This document shows, in pieces, positions 55,662-64,000 of a stretch of DNA of 64,000 nucleotides. The first letter of the stretch is position 1, and each line of letters starts with the position of its first letter. The DNA is from Luffa acutangula (taxonomy: Eukaryota; Streptophyta; Magnoliopsida; Cucurbitales; Cucurbitaceae). The DNA is taken from contig CM072098.1 in the NCBI GenBank assembly GCA_036850905.1, positions 22,063,100 through 22,127,099 of the forward strand. Direction: 5' to 3'. Both the position numbers and the translations under genes were made by a program. The notes beneath the pieces were generated by a model. The model was given only the letters and a program-made list of their open reading frames with translations, was not told where the DNA came from and did no database searches.

Positions 55662-56802
55662 TGATGTGCAATTTGCTTACCGCTAGTGTACGGGTCAAGT
55701 AATAATATAGTGTTTTCGTGTAAAACGAGTGTCGTCCTCTTGATTGGTTTTCTAGCAAATTAAGTATCGCGAATACTTTTGTTCAATTTTATTTAGGGAG
55801 CAAAACTCAATGATAAAGATAAATCTAAAGACAAAAAGCATAAAATAAAAGTGGAGACTCAAATGGAAAGATTCTTAGGGAATTGATTTCATTGATTAAG
55901 ATTGAGGATTAATTAATGGGATGAATTTAGCACGCAATTATTCTACCAAGTCTAGGAACCTTTTATCACAACTATCTCTCCCGAGCATAATTGATTCTCA
56001 TGCATGCAACCAACTTGATATCCCTATCTAAGTTCATTAACATGCAAGGCTTTGAGTTTAGTTCTTCAAGCAACTTTTAAAGTTATTCCAAATCCCGTCA
56101 CAAACTTAGAATTTCTACTTTAGTCATGCAATTAAATAAAGTAAGTCTTAGGCCAAATCCCCTCTCCCGAGTAAGATTCAACACTCAAATCATTCAACTA
56201 GTGATCAAGTAATTGAAAGCATTTAACCATAATTGCATAGGTAAAATAAATGCATATTCATACCACAAATCAATCCAACAAACTAAAACAACTACATCAA
56301 TCCCTAAGACAAACAACTAGTAACTCATAGTCTTTAAACTACAAACACTAATTGAAAGAAAAGCCATAAAAACTACAAAAGGTAAGGAAAAGAGAAAGGA
56401 AAACTCGAATCCGTCGAAACCGACACGTCCCCGTCACGATCTCCACGACTTCTTGCTTGATTCCCGCTCCTTGGCCTTGCTTTATCTCCCACCAAAGGTC
56501 TCTAGTCGAAATTAGGGCTAAAATCTAACCAATTGGGCTCCCCAAATCCGTAGCTGAAAAGAGGAATTTATAGAAAATCTGGCGACAGCGTCGCAACGCT
56601 GTCGCGATGCCGCATTTTTGGAAAATTTGTCGATAGCGTCGCGACGCTGGTCCTAGCATCGCGACGCTATGAATATTTTTGTTTTTTTTTTTAGATTGGA
56701 AACTCCATTTGACTCCAATTGATGAATTAAGCTTCAAGCACTTCCTACAAATAAAACATAAAAAAGCATAAATTTGGGCAAATAATTGTTAAAGACTAGC
56801 TT
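55662..56802 (-). repeat. G4: truncated gypsy LTR
   Basis: TGATGTGCAATTTGC... of the same group as the G1 LTR. It stops about 50 bp short of the expected GCTATCA end and meets a retroposed-looking insert, then a short remnant (57681-57692). TATA (minus CTATAAAT) at 56566-56573. Confidence 0.8.
56587..56668. promoter_or_regulatory. Palindrome array, decaying, G4 LTR
   Basis: Copies at 56587 (one arm mutated), 56635 (intact, centre GC) and 56655 (AGCATC arm). A fourth, at about 56600-56610, is reduced to TGTCGCGATGC. The changes are C-to-T or G-to-A, consistent with deamination. They lie 14-100 bp upstream of the TATA box in sense. Confidence 0.8.
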
Positions 56803-57680
56803 TGATATGGAATCAATCAATAATCCATTGCATGTACCGGAAGGACCAATTACAAGAAGCAAGGCAACGAAGATTCAAGAGGCATTCACACTACATCTTC
56901 AAAAACTAGAAAATTCACAAGACCCGACGGATAATTTTGAGGCCAAATTTTTATATAATGTTAGTTCAATGAGTCAAGAAGAGAATGGCATGAAGATGTC
57001 ACGGGAAAAGTCCAATAGTTTAGAAGATGACACGGTGATCAAAAAAATTGTGCAGATTTTGTGAAGAAAATGCTGTCAAGTGTGCACTGCATGGGAAAAC
57101 GTGATGTCTAACCTTGTCAAACGTTGCCATTATGAGGAGCGGATTCCATAGCACATATTTAAGAAAATTTAAAGCAATTCTGTCTTTTTAGTTTTGAGAT
57201 ATGGTTGCTCGTTTGATGTGCAATCAAGTTTTAAGTTCCTAGGTCTTATTTTCTACAATTTGCAATTAAGTGTAGTTGAATGACTTTTGAGTTCCTTGGT
57301 CTATCCACGACCATTTGGCCTTTAAATGGCTTGTAATACTCTTGAAAACTCAGATTATGAATGTTAAAAAGCTTTTGCTTATTCAACTCCTTTGGTGTTG
57401 CCTTTTCTTTCAAATCTTGTCTTAGGTTTGATGTTCAATCGATTCATTGGATTAGTTTTGATCAATCTAATTCTGGAGTGAGTCGTCTTAGGATCTTAGA
57501 GTGACAATCCTAGATTCTAAGTTTGATCTAAGAGTGATTCATCTTCTAACTAAACTCTTGGTTGGAATCATTCGGTAAGTAGTCTTATTTGTGTCCGTTT
57601 ACAAGGATCCTAGAAGGACCTCTAGCTTTGTAAACTTAAAGCATATTGGGCGCTTATCAAGCTTAATTAATCAGAGAAAA
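56803..57680 (+). mobile_element. Retroposed-looking fragment of another gypsy pol 3' end
   Basis: 878 bp flanked by the 12-bp direct repeat AAAGACTAGCTT (56791-56802 and 57681-57692), with a short A-run at its right end. The first 260 bp code for a C-terminal pol tail with PEGPITRSKATKIQEAF, as in Tekay/Del chromovirus elements, ending at 57064. The rest is non-coding, possibly LTR, with TTTAAATGG at about 57321. A long duplication and A-run fit LINE-type insertion of a 5'-truncated transcript. LTR borders are not clear. Confidence 0.6.
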
Positions 57681-57692
57681 AAAGACTAGCTT

Positions 57693-58892
57693 AATATTAT
57701 TTGAACTCTTTCAAACTTCCATAAATTTATATTTGAACTTCTTCAAATATTAATTTTCTCTCATAATAATATATCAATATATATTATATTTGTTTCCCTT
57801 AATAAATTGAAAATTTTCAATTTAATTTTATTACTTAGTTGCCTCAAATTACTTTACGAGCTACCAGTGGGACCTAATGGACCTGCACATCAGAAGCTCC
57901 AACGATGTGAGATTAATTGGTCAAACTCATTAACCACATTAATCAATATTCGTTAACTGTGTGTACATTCCACTATAGACTCACAGTTGCACTCTTCTCA
58001 CTGTAGACATATTTTCTATGTCCACGAATATAGACCAATATCGACTAGTTAGTCCTTCACGAATGTCCGTAACACCAACTGGGTCAAATTACCGTTTTAC
58101 CCCTGGGTTACCTCTATTTCCTTAAGTACCAATTATCCTCTAATGAACAACCTGTTTGTGGTCCAACCATCAAACAGAAAACCCTCTCGTGCCATTGAGA
58201 GGGGAGGGCCCTTTGTTCAAGACTCGGAGTAACCACTTAAGGGAACACTCATCTGCTTCCCTAAAGTCGGGAAGGAGTGAATTCCATCTTGTACGATTAT
58301 GTTCCCAGCTCCCCATTCGGTCTTGTCCCCAAAGTGGTAGGCTTATTGAGTCGGCGTATTGGCCACTCTCACCCATACAAATCAAAGGACAATCTCTCAT
58401 GAGCAGGAGTCCATAATCAACTCAGGATTAAGACTAAGTTGTCTAGGTCGTCCTAGTGAAATAGAAAACCAACTAGTTAACGGTGTTATAACCAGTGGTT
58501 ACTATTTCGCGGTCCGGTCTTATGCAAACTAGATGCATAGGATACCCCCACTCACATGTCTCCTACACGAACGCGTTGGATCGCAGCGTTTGTATCAAAT
58601 ACAAAGTGGGCCGTAACCATAGCGTCACCAGGATAAGGCACCCAGTCTTATCCCTATACTATAGACCCTTTAGGCTGTTTCTTGAAAAATGATCCCATAT
58701 GTCGCTACATATAGTTCAAGACTCATATTACAACCTTGGGTGTCTAGTTTATTGGATTAGGGTTATTATTAGGCAAAGACAAATATTAAATAACTAATAA
58801 AAATTAATGGAAAAATATATCAATATTATTTCATTAATATCCGGTCAACGGTTACATTCACTATCTACGAGTTTTAGGGCATAAAACCCACA
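57693..58892 (-). repeat. 3' LTR of C4, truncated
   Basis: Family LTR homology begins at about 57710 and runs to 58892. About the last 600-800 bp (sense) are missing. Confidence 0.85.
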
Positions 58893-60184
58893 AACTCCCA
58901 CTTGAACTAAAACACTAGTTAGTGGGATGTAAATGCAATAATCTAAAGCTGGAAATGTCATGTATATAATACAATGAACTAGGATATCCTTATACCCATT
59001 ATACATTTCTCCCACTTGCCCTAGATTAGATGGCATGCATATCTCGTAGACCTAGACCCTCTAGATGACCCTCAAACATTTTAGCCGTGAGAGCCTTCGT
59101 AAATGGATCAGCGATGTTGTGCTCCGAGGCGATCTTAGTGACGATCACATCTCCTCGTTGCACAATCTCCCGTATCAGGTGATACTTCCTCTCGATGTGT
59201 TTACCTCGTTTGTGGCTTCGAGGTTCTTTTGAGTTGGCTACAGCCCCACTGTTGTCACAGTATAGTGTTATGGGCACATTCATATTCGGAACCACTTCCA
59301 AATCAGTCAAGAACTTTCTAAGCCATACTGCCTCCTTAGATGCTTCGCAAGCTGCTACATACTCAGCCTCCATGGTTGAGTCTGCTATGGATCATTGTTT
59401 GATGCTTCTCCACACTACTGCTCCTCCATTGAGGGTGAATACTGACCCTGATGTGGATTTCCTTGAATCCTTATCAGCTTGAAAGTCAGAGTCAGTGTAT
59501 CCAGTAAGAATCAAATCCTTAGCTCCATACACAAGCATGTAGTCCCTCGTTCTCCGAAGATACTTGAGGATGTTCTTAACCGCTCCCCAGTGGTCCAACC
59601 CTGGATTAGACTGATACCTACTGACTACTCCCACTACATAACATATGTCAGGCCTAGTGTAGAGCATAGCATACATTAAGCTACCCACAGCTAAGGCGTA
59701 GGGAATGTGTCTCATGTTCTCAATTTCTTGAGGTGTCTTAGGAGACTGTTCCTTAGACAGGTGTACCCCATGTCTTAAGGGTAGTAGTCCCTTCTTGGAG
59801 TTTTGCATCGAATATCGAGACAACATCTTGTCAATATACGTTGCACGTTGCTTGAGACAGAGCTAGCGTTTTGTTCTTACGATCCCTAATGATTTGGATT
59901 CCCATAACGTATTGAGCCTCTCCCAGATCTTTCATTTGGAATTGGGCTGCTAGCCATTTCTTAATGTTAGTGAGGTATCCTACATCATTCCCAATGAGTA
60001 GGATATCGTCTACATAAAGTATTAGAAAAGCTACTTTCCTTTTGTTGATTTTCTTGTACACACAAGGCTCATCAACGTTTTGGTCAAAGCCAAAAGATTT
60101 GATTGCAGTATCAAATCTAATGTTCCATGATCTGGATGCTTGTTTCAATCCATAAATGGATCGATTGAGCTTACAAACCTTTCT
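58893..60184 (-). pseudogene. C4 reverse transcriptase and RNase H
   Basis: Three frames: 60205-59831 (VCKLNRSIYGLKQASRSW, LILYVDDILLIGND, KDLGEAQYVMGIQI), 59826-59392 (YSMQNSKKGLLPLRHGVHLSK, YAMLYTRPDICYVVGVVSRYQSNPGL, TGYTDSDFQADKDSRKSTSGSVFTLNGGAVVW) and 59373-59026 (MEAEYVAACEASKEAVWLRKFL). A shift at about 59830 (a small duplication ACGTTGC) and a stop at about 59394 break it. YVDD is intact. The 5' half was removed or displaced by G3. Less decayed than C1 and C3. Confidence 0.9.
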
Positions 60185-61107
60185 TGTACACACAAGGGTC
60201 GTCACAAGTAATATAAAACGGTAGTAATACCGAGTATCGAATCCTCAGGGAAATTGAATAAATTCCATTAAGTACCAAGAATCATCATGTTTTAATTTTA
60301 TTTAGAAGATCAACTCGAATGATGAAGCAAAAATTTAAAGAAATAGATAAAAATCAACATGCAATAATAAGACAGAAGTATCCAATCAAGGGAACTTGAC
60401 CTAGGGTGTTATCTAGTTTTCTTGGATTTGTAGCTCAATTACATGGATGTATGTAACTAGTAATCTTCAATTCCATAAATCTAGAAGTAATTTTAAGCGG
60501 ATTTCTCTTTCAAGCTCCTCCACATCTCATACTAACATAACTAATTTATGTGTCCATCTCCTTAGTTAATCATAGTATGGCATTAAGCAACTTCATAATC
60601 AATTTCTAACAATTCTCTTTCACTCTCGTGTTCCAAGCAATCGTTAGCCATGCAATTTGGATCTAATCTAATTTCTCTCTGTCGAGTATCAATTTAGACC
60701 AACAAATCAATTAATCCGTGATCAAGAGATTAAAAGCATTAAGCAAGAATTGCATAGATGAAATATGACTAATTTCATTACATAATCCAAGTAATTGTGC
60801 TACAATATCCAATTAACTAGAATAACGACCCTAGGTCTCAAGATCTACTCACAAATGGAAATAATTTTGCCAAAATGATCTTGATTCATAGGCCTAACTC
60901 AAATTACAACAAGGAATTATAAAGAAGTAAGGAAGAAATAACCGATAAGTCGATCCCAAGCTCCCGCTACGATCATCTCGAATCTTGAGCCTTAGAATCT
61001 CGCTCAATTCCCACTTTTTCTCCACAATTCTTCTCACTTTTTCTCTCTATTGAGCTAGGGGAGAGCTCCCCCAAATTTGGGATGATTTGAACCAAAGGGA
61101 AGGGGCC

Positions 61108-61116
61108 TTTTTATAG
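61108..61116 (-). promoter_or_regulatory. TATA box of G3 3' LTR
   Basis: Minus strand CTATAAAAAGG, about 40 bp downstream, in sense, of the nearest palindrome; same sequence as in G2. Confidence 0.75.
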
Positions 61117-61153
61117 TGCAAGGGGCTAGAATTTTCTTGCTGAACAAGTCGAT

Positions 61154-61329
61154 AGCGTCGAGACGCTACGTCACAGCGTCGAGACGCTGTGACGTCATGT
61201 TGTCTTAGGGCAGAAGTCGTCGCAGCGTCGAGACGCTACGTAGACAGCGTCGCGACGCTATCGCGATTTTGGAGCGCGCTTTTCTGATCACCTAGCGTCG
61301 AGACGCTACGGTCCTAGCGTCGAGATGCT
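61154..61329. promoter_or_regulatory. Palindrome array, six copies, G3 LTR
   Basis: Starts at 61154, 61175, 61224, 61246, 61294 and 61316; steps 21, 49, 22, 48 and 22 bp. Centres GA, GA, GA, GC, GA, GA. Only the last has an arm change (GATGCT). Confidence 0.92.
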
Positions 61330-61627
61330 AGGCCTTCTAGAAGCCTGACTTGCAGATTTTTGCCTCCTTTCTTCAAACTTTTGGGCTTTTCGGGCCTCCC
61401 ACTTTAATTATCTTCTCTTCTTGGACCTTAGGGCTTGGATCTTCAATGATTATTCTTTAAATTGCCCAAAAAGTCTCCAAATTTACCCAAATTCTCTTAA
61501 AATCTCAGTTTTGCTGCCCGAACTCGGTTTTCTGTAAAATCAACATAAAAATACATTAAAGCTCACAATTTATGCACAAAACTAGCTAAAATTAATAGGA
61601 GAATGATGAAATTTTTGCATGTCATCA

Positions 61628-62564
61628 CACCCCCAAACTTAAAGTTTTGCTAGTTCCGAGCAAAATAAAGTGATACATATGAATCATAACTTGCATGCCA
61701 ACAACTCTATCCTCAATGCTTCTAGCCATGAATGCAAACTATTGAAACAAATAAGTAAGCATGAACAAACATCAAGAAGTTTAAAATTTAATCCAATCCT
61801 CCCTTGCAAAAACGAATCATCACTTGCCTTATCACAATTTTTACTAGCCCGGAATCATTTATATACTCCTCCATTCATCTTCCCCCTACACTGGCACTAA
61901 AGCTCGCCCTTTAGCCATCATACTTATCTAGCAAGCACTACCTTACTAAGGTGCCCAAAATTCTTGAGGCGTCCCCCAAACTTTTCTTTTCTTTTCTTTT
62001 TTTTTTTTTGCATAATAATCCTTTTAGATGTAGCGCCTTCGTTCTGGCTTGCCAACATTGGTGATGAAAGCATCAACCTACGAGCGCTTCATCTTTCAGG
62101 ATGCCGAAGCATGCTCATTTCTTTCCAGCGTTTTCATGCAAAGGCAAACGATGGGTGTCATGAATGCCCCTGGTTACTAACACTTTTAAGAAAGTGGAGC
62201 ATTTATTATTATTATTATTCTTTGAGCAATTCATTTTCTTTTTTTCCAAAGCTCGGTATTACTAACTATTACGCAAGAAAGCTATCTAGACAAACTTTAC
62301 ACCTATCGGAGTGACAACAAACTTCCAAAGCATATAACTTTCATATAGGCTTTCAAAATCATAATAAAACAAGTGAATCAACATACTTTGCAAGGGGATC
62401 AAAGAAAAATTTTAAATTTTCTTGAATTTAGACATGCTTCCAAATTTGCAACAATAAGAGAGAATCATGGCTAAAAGCAAATCATTAGACGTCATTATCA
62501 TCAATATGCATTTAATTCATCATAAGCATTACTTTTCTTACGCAAAACCTAAACAGAGCGAATC
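61628..62564 (-). other. Polypurine tract and spacer of G3
   Basis: The tract (61628-61645, minus AAGTTTGGGGGTG) abuts the LTR. The rest is non-coding with T-rich runs; the counterpart of 37031-37978. Short open frames there have no coding signature. Confidence 0.65.
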
Positions 62565-62600
62565 TCCCCCCCAAACTTAAAATATACATTGTCCCCAATG
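62565..62600 (-). other. Second polypurine-like tract of G3
   Basis: Minus strand CATTGGGGACAATGT then AAGTTTGGGGGGG. Confidence 0.65.
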
Positions 62601-62798
62601 TATGAACATTTAATCAGATAAAGAGAGATCGATACTGCCCTGAAAAAGCAAGAGAATCTGAAACGTCTTGAATTTTCGTCCGAAGAGAGAATGAGCGGAT
62701 AGGTGTCATTTCACGAGTTTCCTGCTCAAGGATCGATCTTATGGGAGCCTTAGGATCAACACAAAAACTAATATGAAATCTTCAAAAAACTTTAAAAG

Positions 62799-62845
62799 CT
62801 TGGGTTGCCTCCCAAGAAGCGCTTGTTTAACGTCCTGAGCTAGAC
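62799..62845 (-). ncRNA. Conserved post-coding RNA hairpin of G3
   Basis: CTTGGG-TTGCCT-CCCAAG, then AAGCGCTTGTTTAACGTCCTGAGCTAGAC; 14 bases below the gag stop at 62860. Third instance of the motif. Confidence 0.65.
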
Positions 62846-62859
62846 GGGATTCGGTGTTT

Positions 62860-64000
62860 TCAACCGAAGTCCACTTCCTTGATCCTCAGAGGATCTTTCT
62901 TCTTTTTCTTTCTCAGATCCTGCATAAAAAATTTCAACTTGCACATTGGGCGCATAGCATAAGAAATTATAATCAAGTCATCCTCAACCTTACCAATCAT
63001 ATTATTTAAATACCATCTAAGCCTAATAGCAAGAGGGTAAGGAACTGGAATTACTAAGCCTAAATCATGCATTTCAAAGTTATAATTCTTAGGAGAAAAA
63101 GAACTAAGCATGGAATGATATGAATTTTTCTCAATCTCCAACTCTCCTAACTCACATGAGATATTACATGAACTAGGCTCATAATAACAGGAAGAATTAA
63201 GTTCAAGCTCACTAACCTTGATGGGATTTTCTTTTAATTTACCTTCTTGCTGCTGCTCTGAAACTTGGCATTCTGGCTCATCATGGGAAGTGGCATGGAA
63301 CTGAGTGTTTTCTGTCTGGTTCGTACTGATCTCTCGTGCCTCATTGGGTGTCGTAACAAGCACATCACCATCAATAACTGAATCTAGCATCTTTAACCTT
63401 TCATAGAAGCTTTCAATCAAAGTCTCCTCGGGTAGTGAGGTATAAGGTACCATGCAATATCCACTGGAGCAGTCCACAAACTCATGGGACGTCTTTTCAG
63501 GTGGAGCTGGCGGCGCTTTCTCCTCCTCTTCTGTGTTTTGATCATCATTTTCATCCAGAATCCTCCTAATGCTGGTCTGTTTGACTTCTTTTCTCTCTGC
63601 TTCCTGCTTTCCACTTATCCGAGTTATGGCCAGGCATTGTTCTTGTGTGTCCATGGCGATGACATTAGATAAATTTCCTTGCTGGATTTCCTTCATGAAT
63701 ATTGTCATTTGATCTGTTTTTGCTTCCATCTTATTAATGACAATATCTACTTTGGCTTGAACATTTTCATTCAAATTTCTAGTTTCATTCATGAAGTTTC
63801 TTAGCATTTCTTCCAAAGGGCTTTTCTTTTCTTCAGGTTTAGGTTCTTTTTTTACTTCGGCTTTCGGTGCATTTGGAATTTCTGATCCCGTGAGTTTGGT
63901 TAGAACCTTGGTTAGAGCTTCGACTTGCAACCTTAAAGCACTTACCTCATTATTCTCACATGGTTTCTCCTTAATTTTGGACTTTGGTTGCCATTGGTAA
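62860..64000 (-). CDS. G3 gag-like protein with divergent C-terminus, 5' end outside window
   Basis: The frame is open from the right edge to a stop at 62860 (about 380 codons). It starts with YQWQPKSK, the counterpart of SYQWPSER in G1 gag, then a coiled-coil-like stretch (ALRLQVEALTKVLTKL; LEEMLRNFMNETRNLNENVQAKVDIVINKMEAKTDQM). CLAITRISGKQEAE corresponds to ITLRSGKQLE. After a Glu-rich linker the sequence departs from gag: about 200 residues including CSSGYCMVPYTSLPEE, LGLVIPVPYPLAIRLRWYLNNMIG and a Lys-rich end. No protease motif. I do not recognise this C-terminal part; G2 lacks it. The start is outside the window. Confidence 0.8.
   Translation of the reverse strand, partial: YQWQPKSKIKEKPCENNEVSALRLQVEALTKVLTKLTGSEIPNAPKAEVKKEPKPEEKKSPLEEMLRNFMNETRNLNENVQAKVDIVINKMEAKTDQMTIFMKEIQQGNLSNVIAMDTQEQCLAITRISGKQEAERKEVKQTSIRRILDENDDQNTEEEEKAPPAPPEKTSHEFVDCSSGYCMVPYTSLPEETLIESFYERLKMLDSVIDGDVLVTTPNEAREISTNQTENTQFHATSHDEPECQVSEQQQEGKLKENPIKVSELELNSSCYYEPSSCNISCELGELEIEKNSYHSMLSSFSPKNYNFEMHDLGLVIPVPYPLAIRLRWYLNNMIGKVEDDLIIISYAMRPMCKLKFFMQDLRKKKKKDPLRIKEVDFG

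Larger units (their letters stand above)
57693..60184 (-). mobile_element. C4: copia element fragment
   Basis: 3' LTR (57693-58892, left part missing), polypurine tract and the 3' part of pol, cut on the right by G3 at 60185. The LTR end reads CCCACA instead of CCCAACA. Confidence 0.85.
60185..61627 (-). repeat. 3' LTR of G3
   Basis: About 1,443 bp; TGTACACACAAGGGTCG... to TGTCATCA, followed by CACCCCCAAACTT. Homologous to the G2 LTR beginning (AAGTAATATAAAACGGTAG). The exact left border within a few bases is uncertain because the target also ends in CTTGTACA-like sequence. Confidence 0.85.
60185..64000 (-). mobile_element. G3: gag-only gypsy element, continues beyond the window
   Basis: 3' LTR 60185-61627, polypurine tracts, conserved hairpin and one gag-type ORF that runs off the right edge. 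No protease, RT or integrase lies between gag and the 3' LTR, so G3 is non-autonomous. Confidence 0.85.

Noticed and set aside
61964..62314. 116-codon plus-strand ORF
   Set aside because: It lies in the non-coding spacer between the two polypurine-like tracts of G3, starts in a T-rich run and has no counterpart in G1 or G2.
1..64000. tRNA, rRNA, organelle-derived inserts or SINEs
   Set aside because: I looked for tRNA-like A/B boxes, rRNA blocks and plastid-like gene sequence and saw none; the only tRNA matches are primer-binding sites.

Overview
The window is plant nuclear DNA, most likely eudicot pericentromeric or otherwise gene-poor heterochromatin. This follows from a tRNA-Asp primer site typical of Athila/Tat-like Ty3/gypsy elements, iMet primer sites on Ty1/copia elements, plant CACTA, Mutator-like and hAT remnants, and AT-rich LTRs. 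The species cannot be named from the sequence. No complete host gene is visible; one 155-bp open segment with splice-like borders (26637-26791) is the only non-transposon candidate.

Layout. 1-21654 is an Athila-like gypsy element on the minus strand (G1): 3' LTR, env-position third ORF, intact pol and gag. It is broken by a solo gypsy LTR (8541-9862) in the protease and by a complete copia element with decayed coding region (C1, 10739-21054, target duplication GCCTG) in gag. 21655-22980 holds a GC-rich twin hairpin and a CACTA transposase remnant. 22980-26590 is a degenerate plus-strand copia LTR split by a minus-strand solo LTR (23822-25602, duplication GGTTA). 27343-30680 is another plus-strand copia LTR carrying a Mutator-like element (28755-30251). 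30681-35580 and 53553-54876 are two halves of an old copia (C3), whose LTR holds a hAT-like element (31193-32069). A non-autonomous gypsy (G2, 35581-53552, duplication TCCAT) splits C3 and is itself split by a nearly intact copia (C2, 39895-50411, duplication GTGGT). 54877-60184 is a pile of truncated LTRs, a retroposed-looking gypsy 3' fragment and copia C4. 60185-64000 is the 3' part of a gag-only gypsy (G3) that runs out of the window.

The most striking signal is a 14-bp palindrome, AGCGTC-NN-GACGCT, present 39 times (degenerate copies included) in nine arrays. The arms are fixed and the two central bases vary. Copies come in pairs 20-23 bp apart, and most pairs lie 47-51 bp apart. Arrays lie just upstream of the TATA box in the gypsy LTRs, upstream of the third ORF inside G1, and in the 5' leaders of copia C1 and C2. 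Unrelated superfamilies therefore share one cis-regulatory architecture. In G2 the two LTRs carry the same number of units in a different arrangement, so one 23-bp unit appears to have moved.

Functionally, G1 supplies gag, protease, RT, RNase H, integrase and a third ORF. G2 keeps gag-protease with an unusual acidic tail and lacks RT/IN. G3 keeps gag only. C1 and C3 are copia elements with decayed coding regions, C1 with well-kept LTRs and leader. C2 is the likely autonomous copia type apart from two frameshifts. The picture is of autonomous and parasitic retroelements sharing cis signals and nesting repeatedly.
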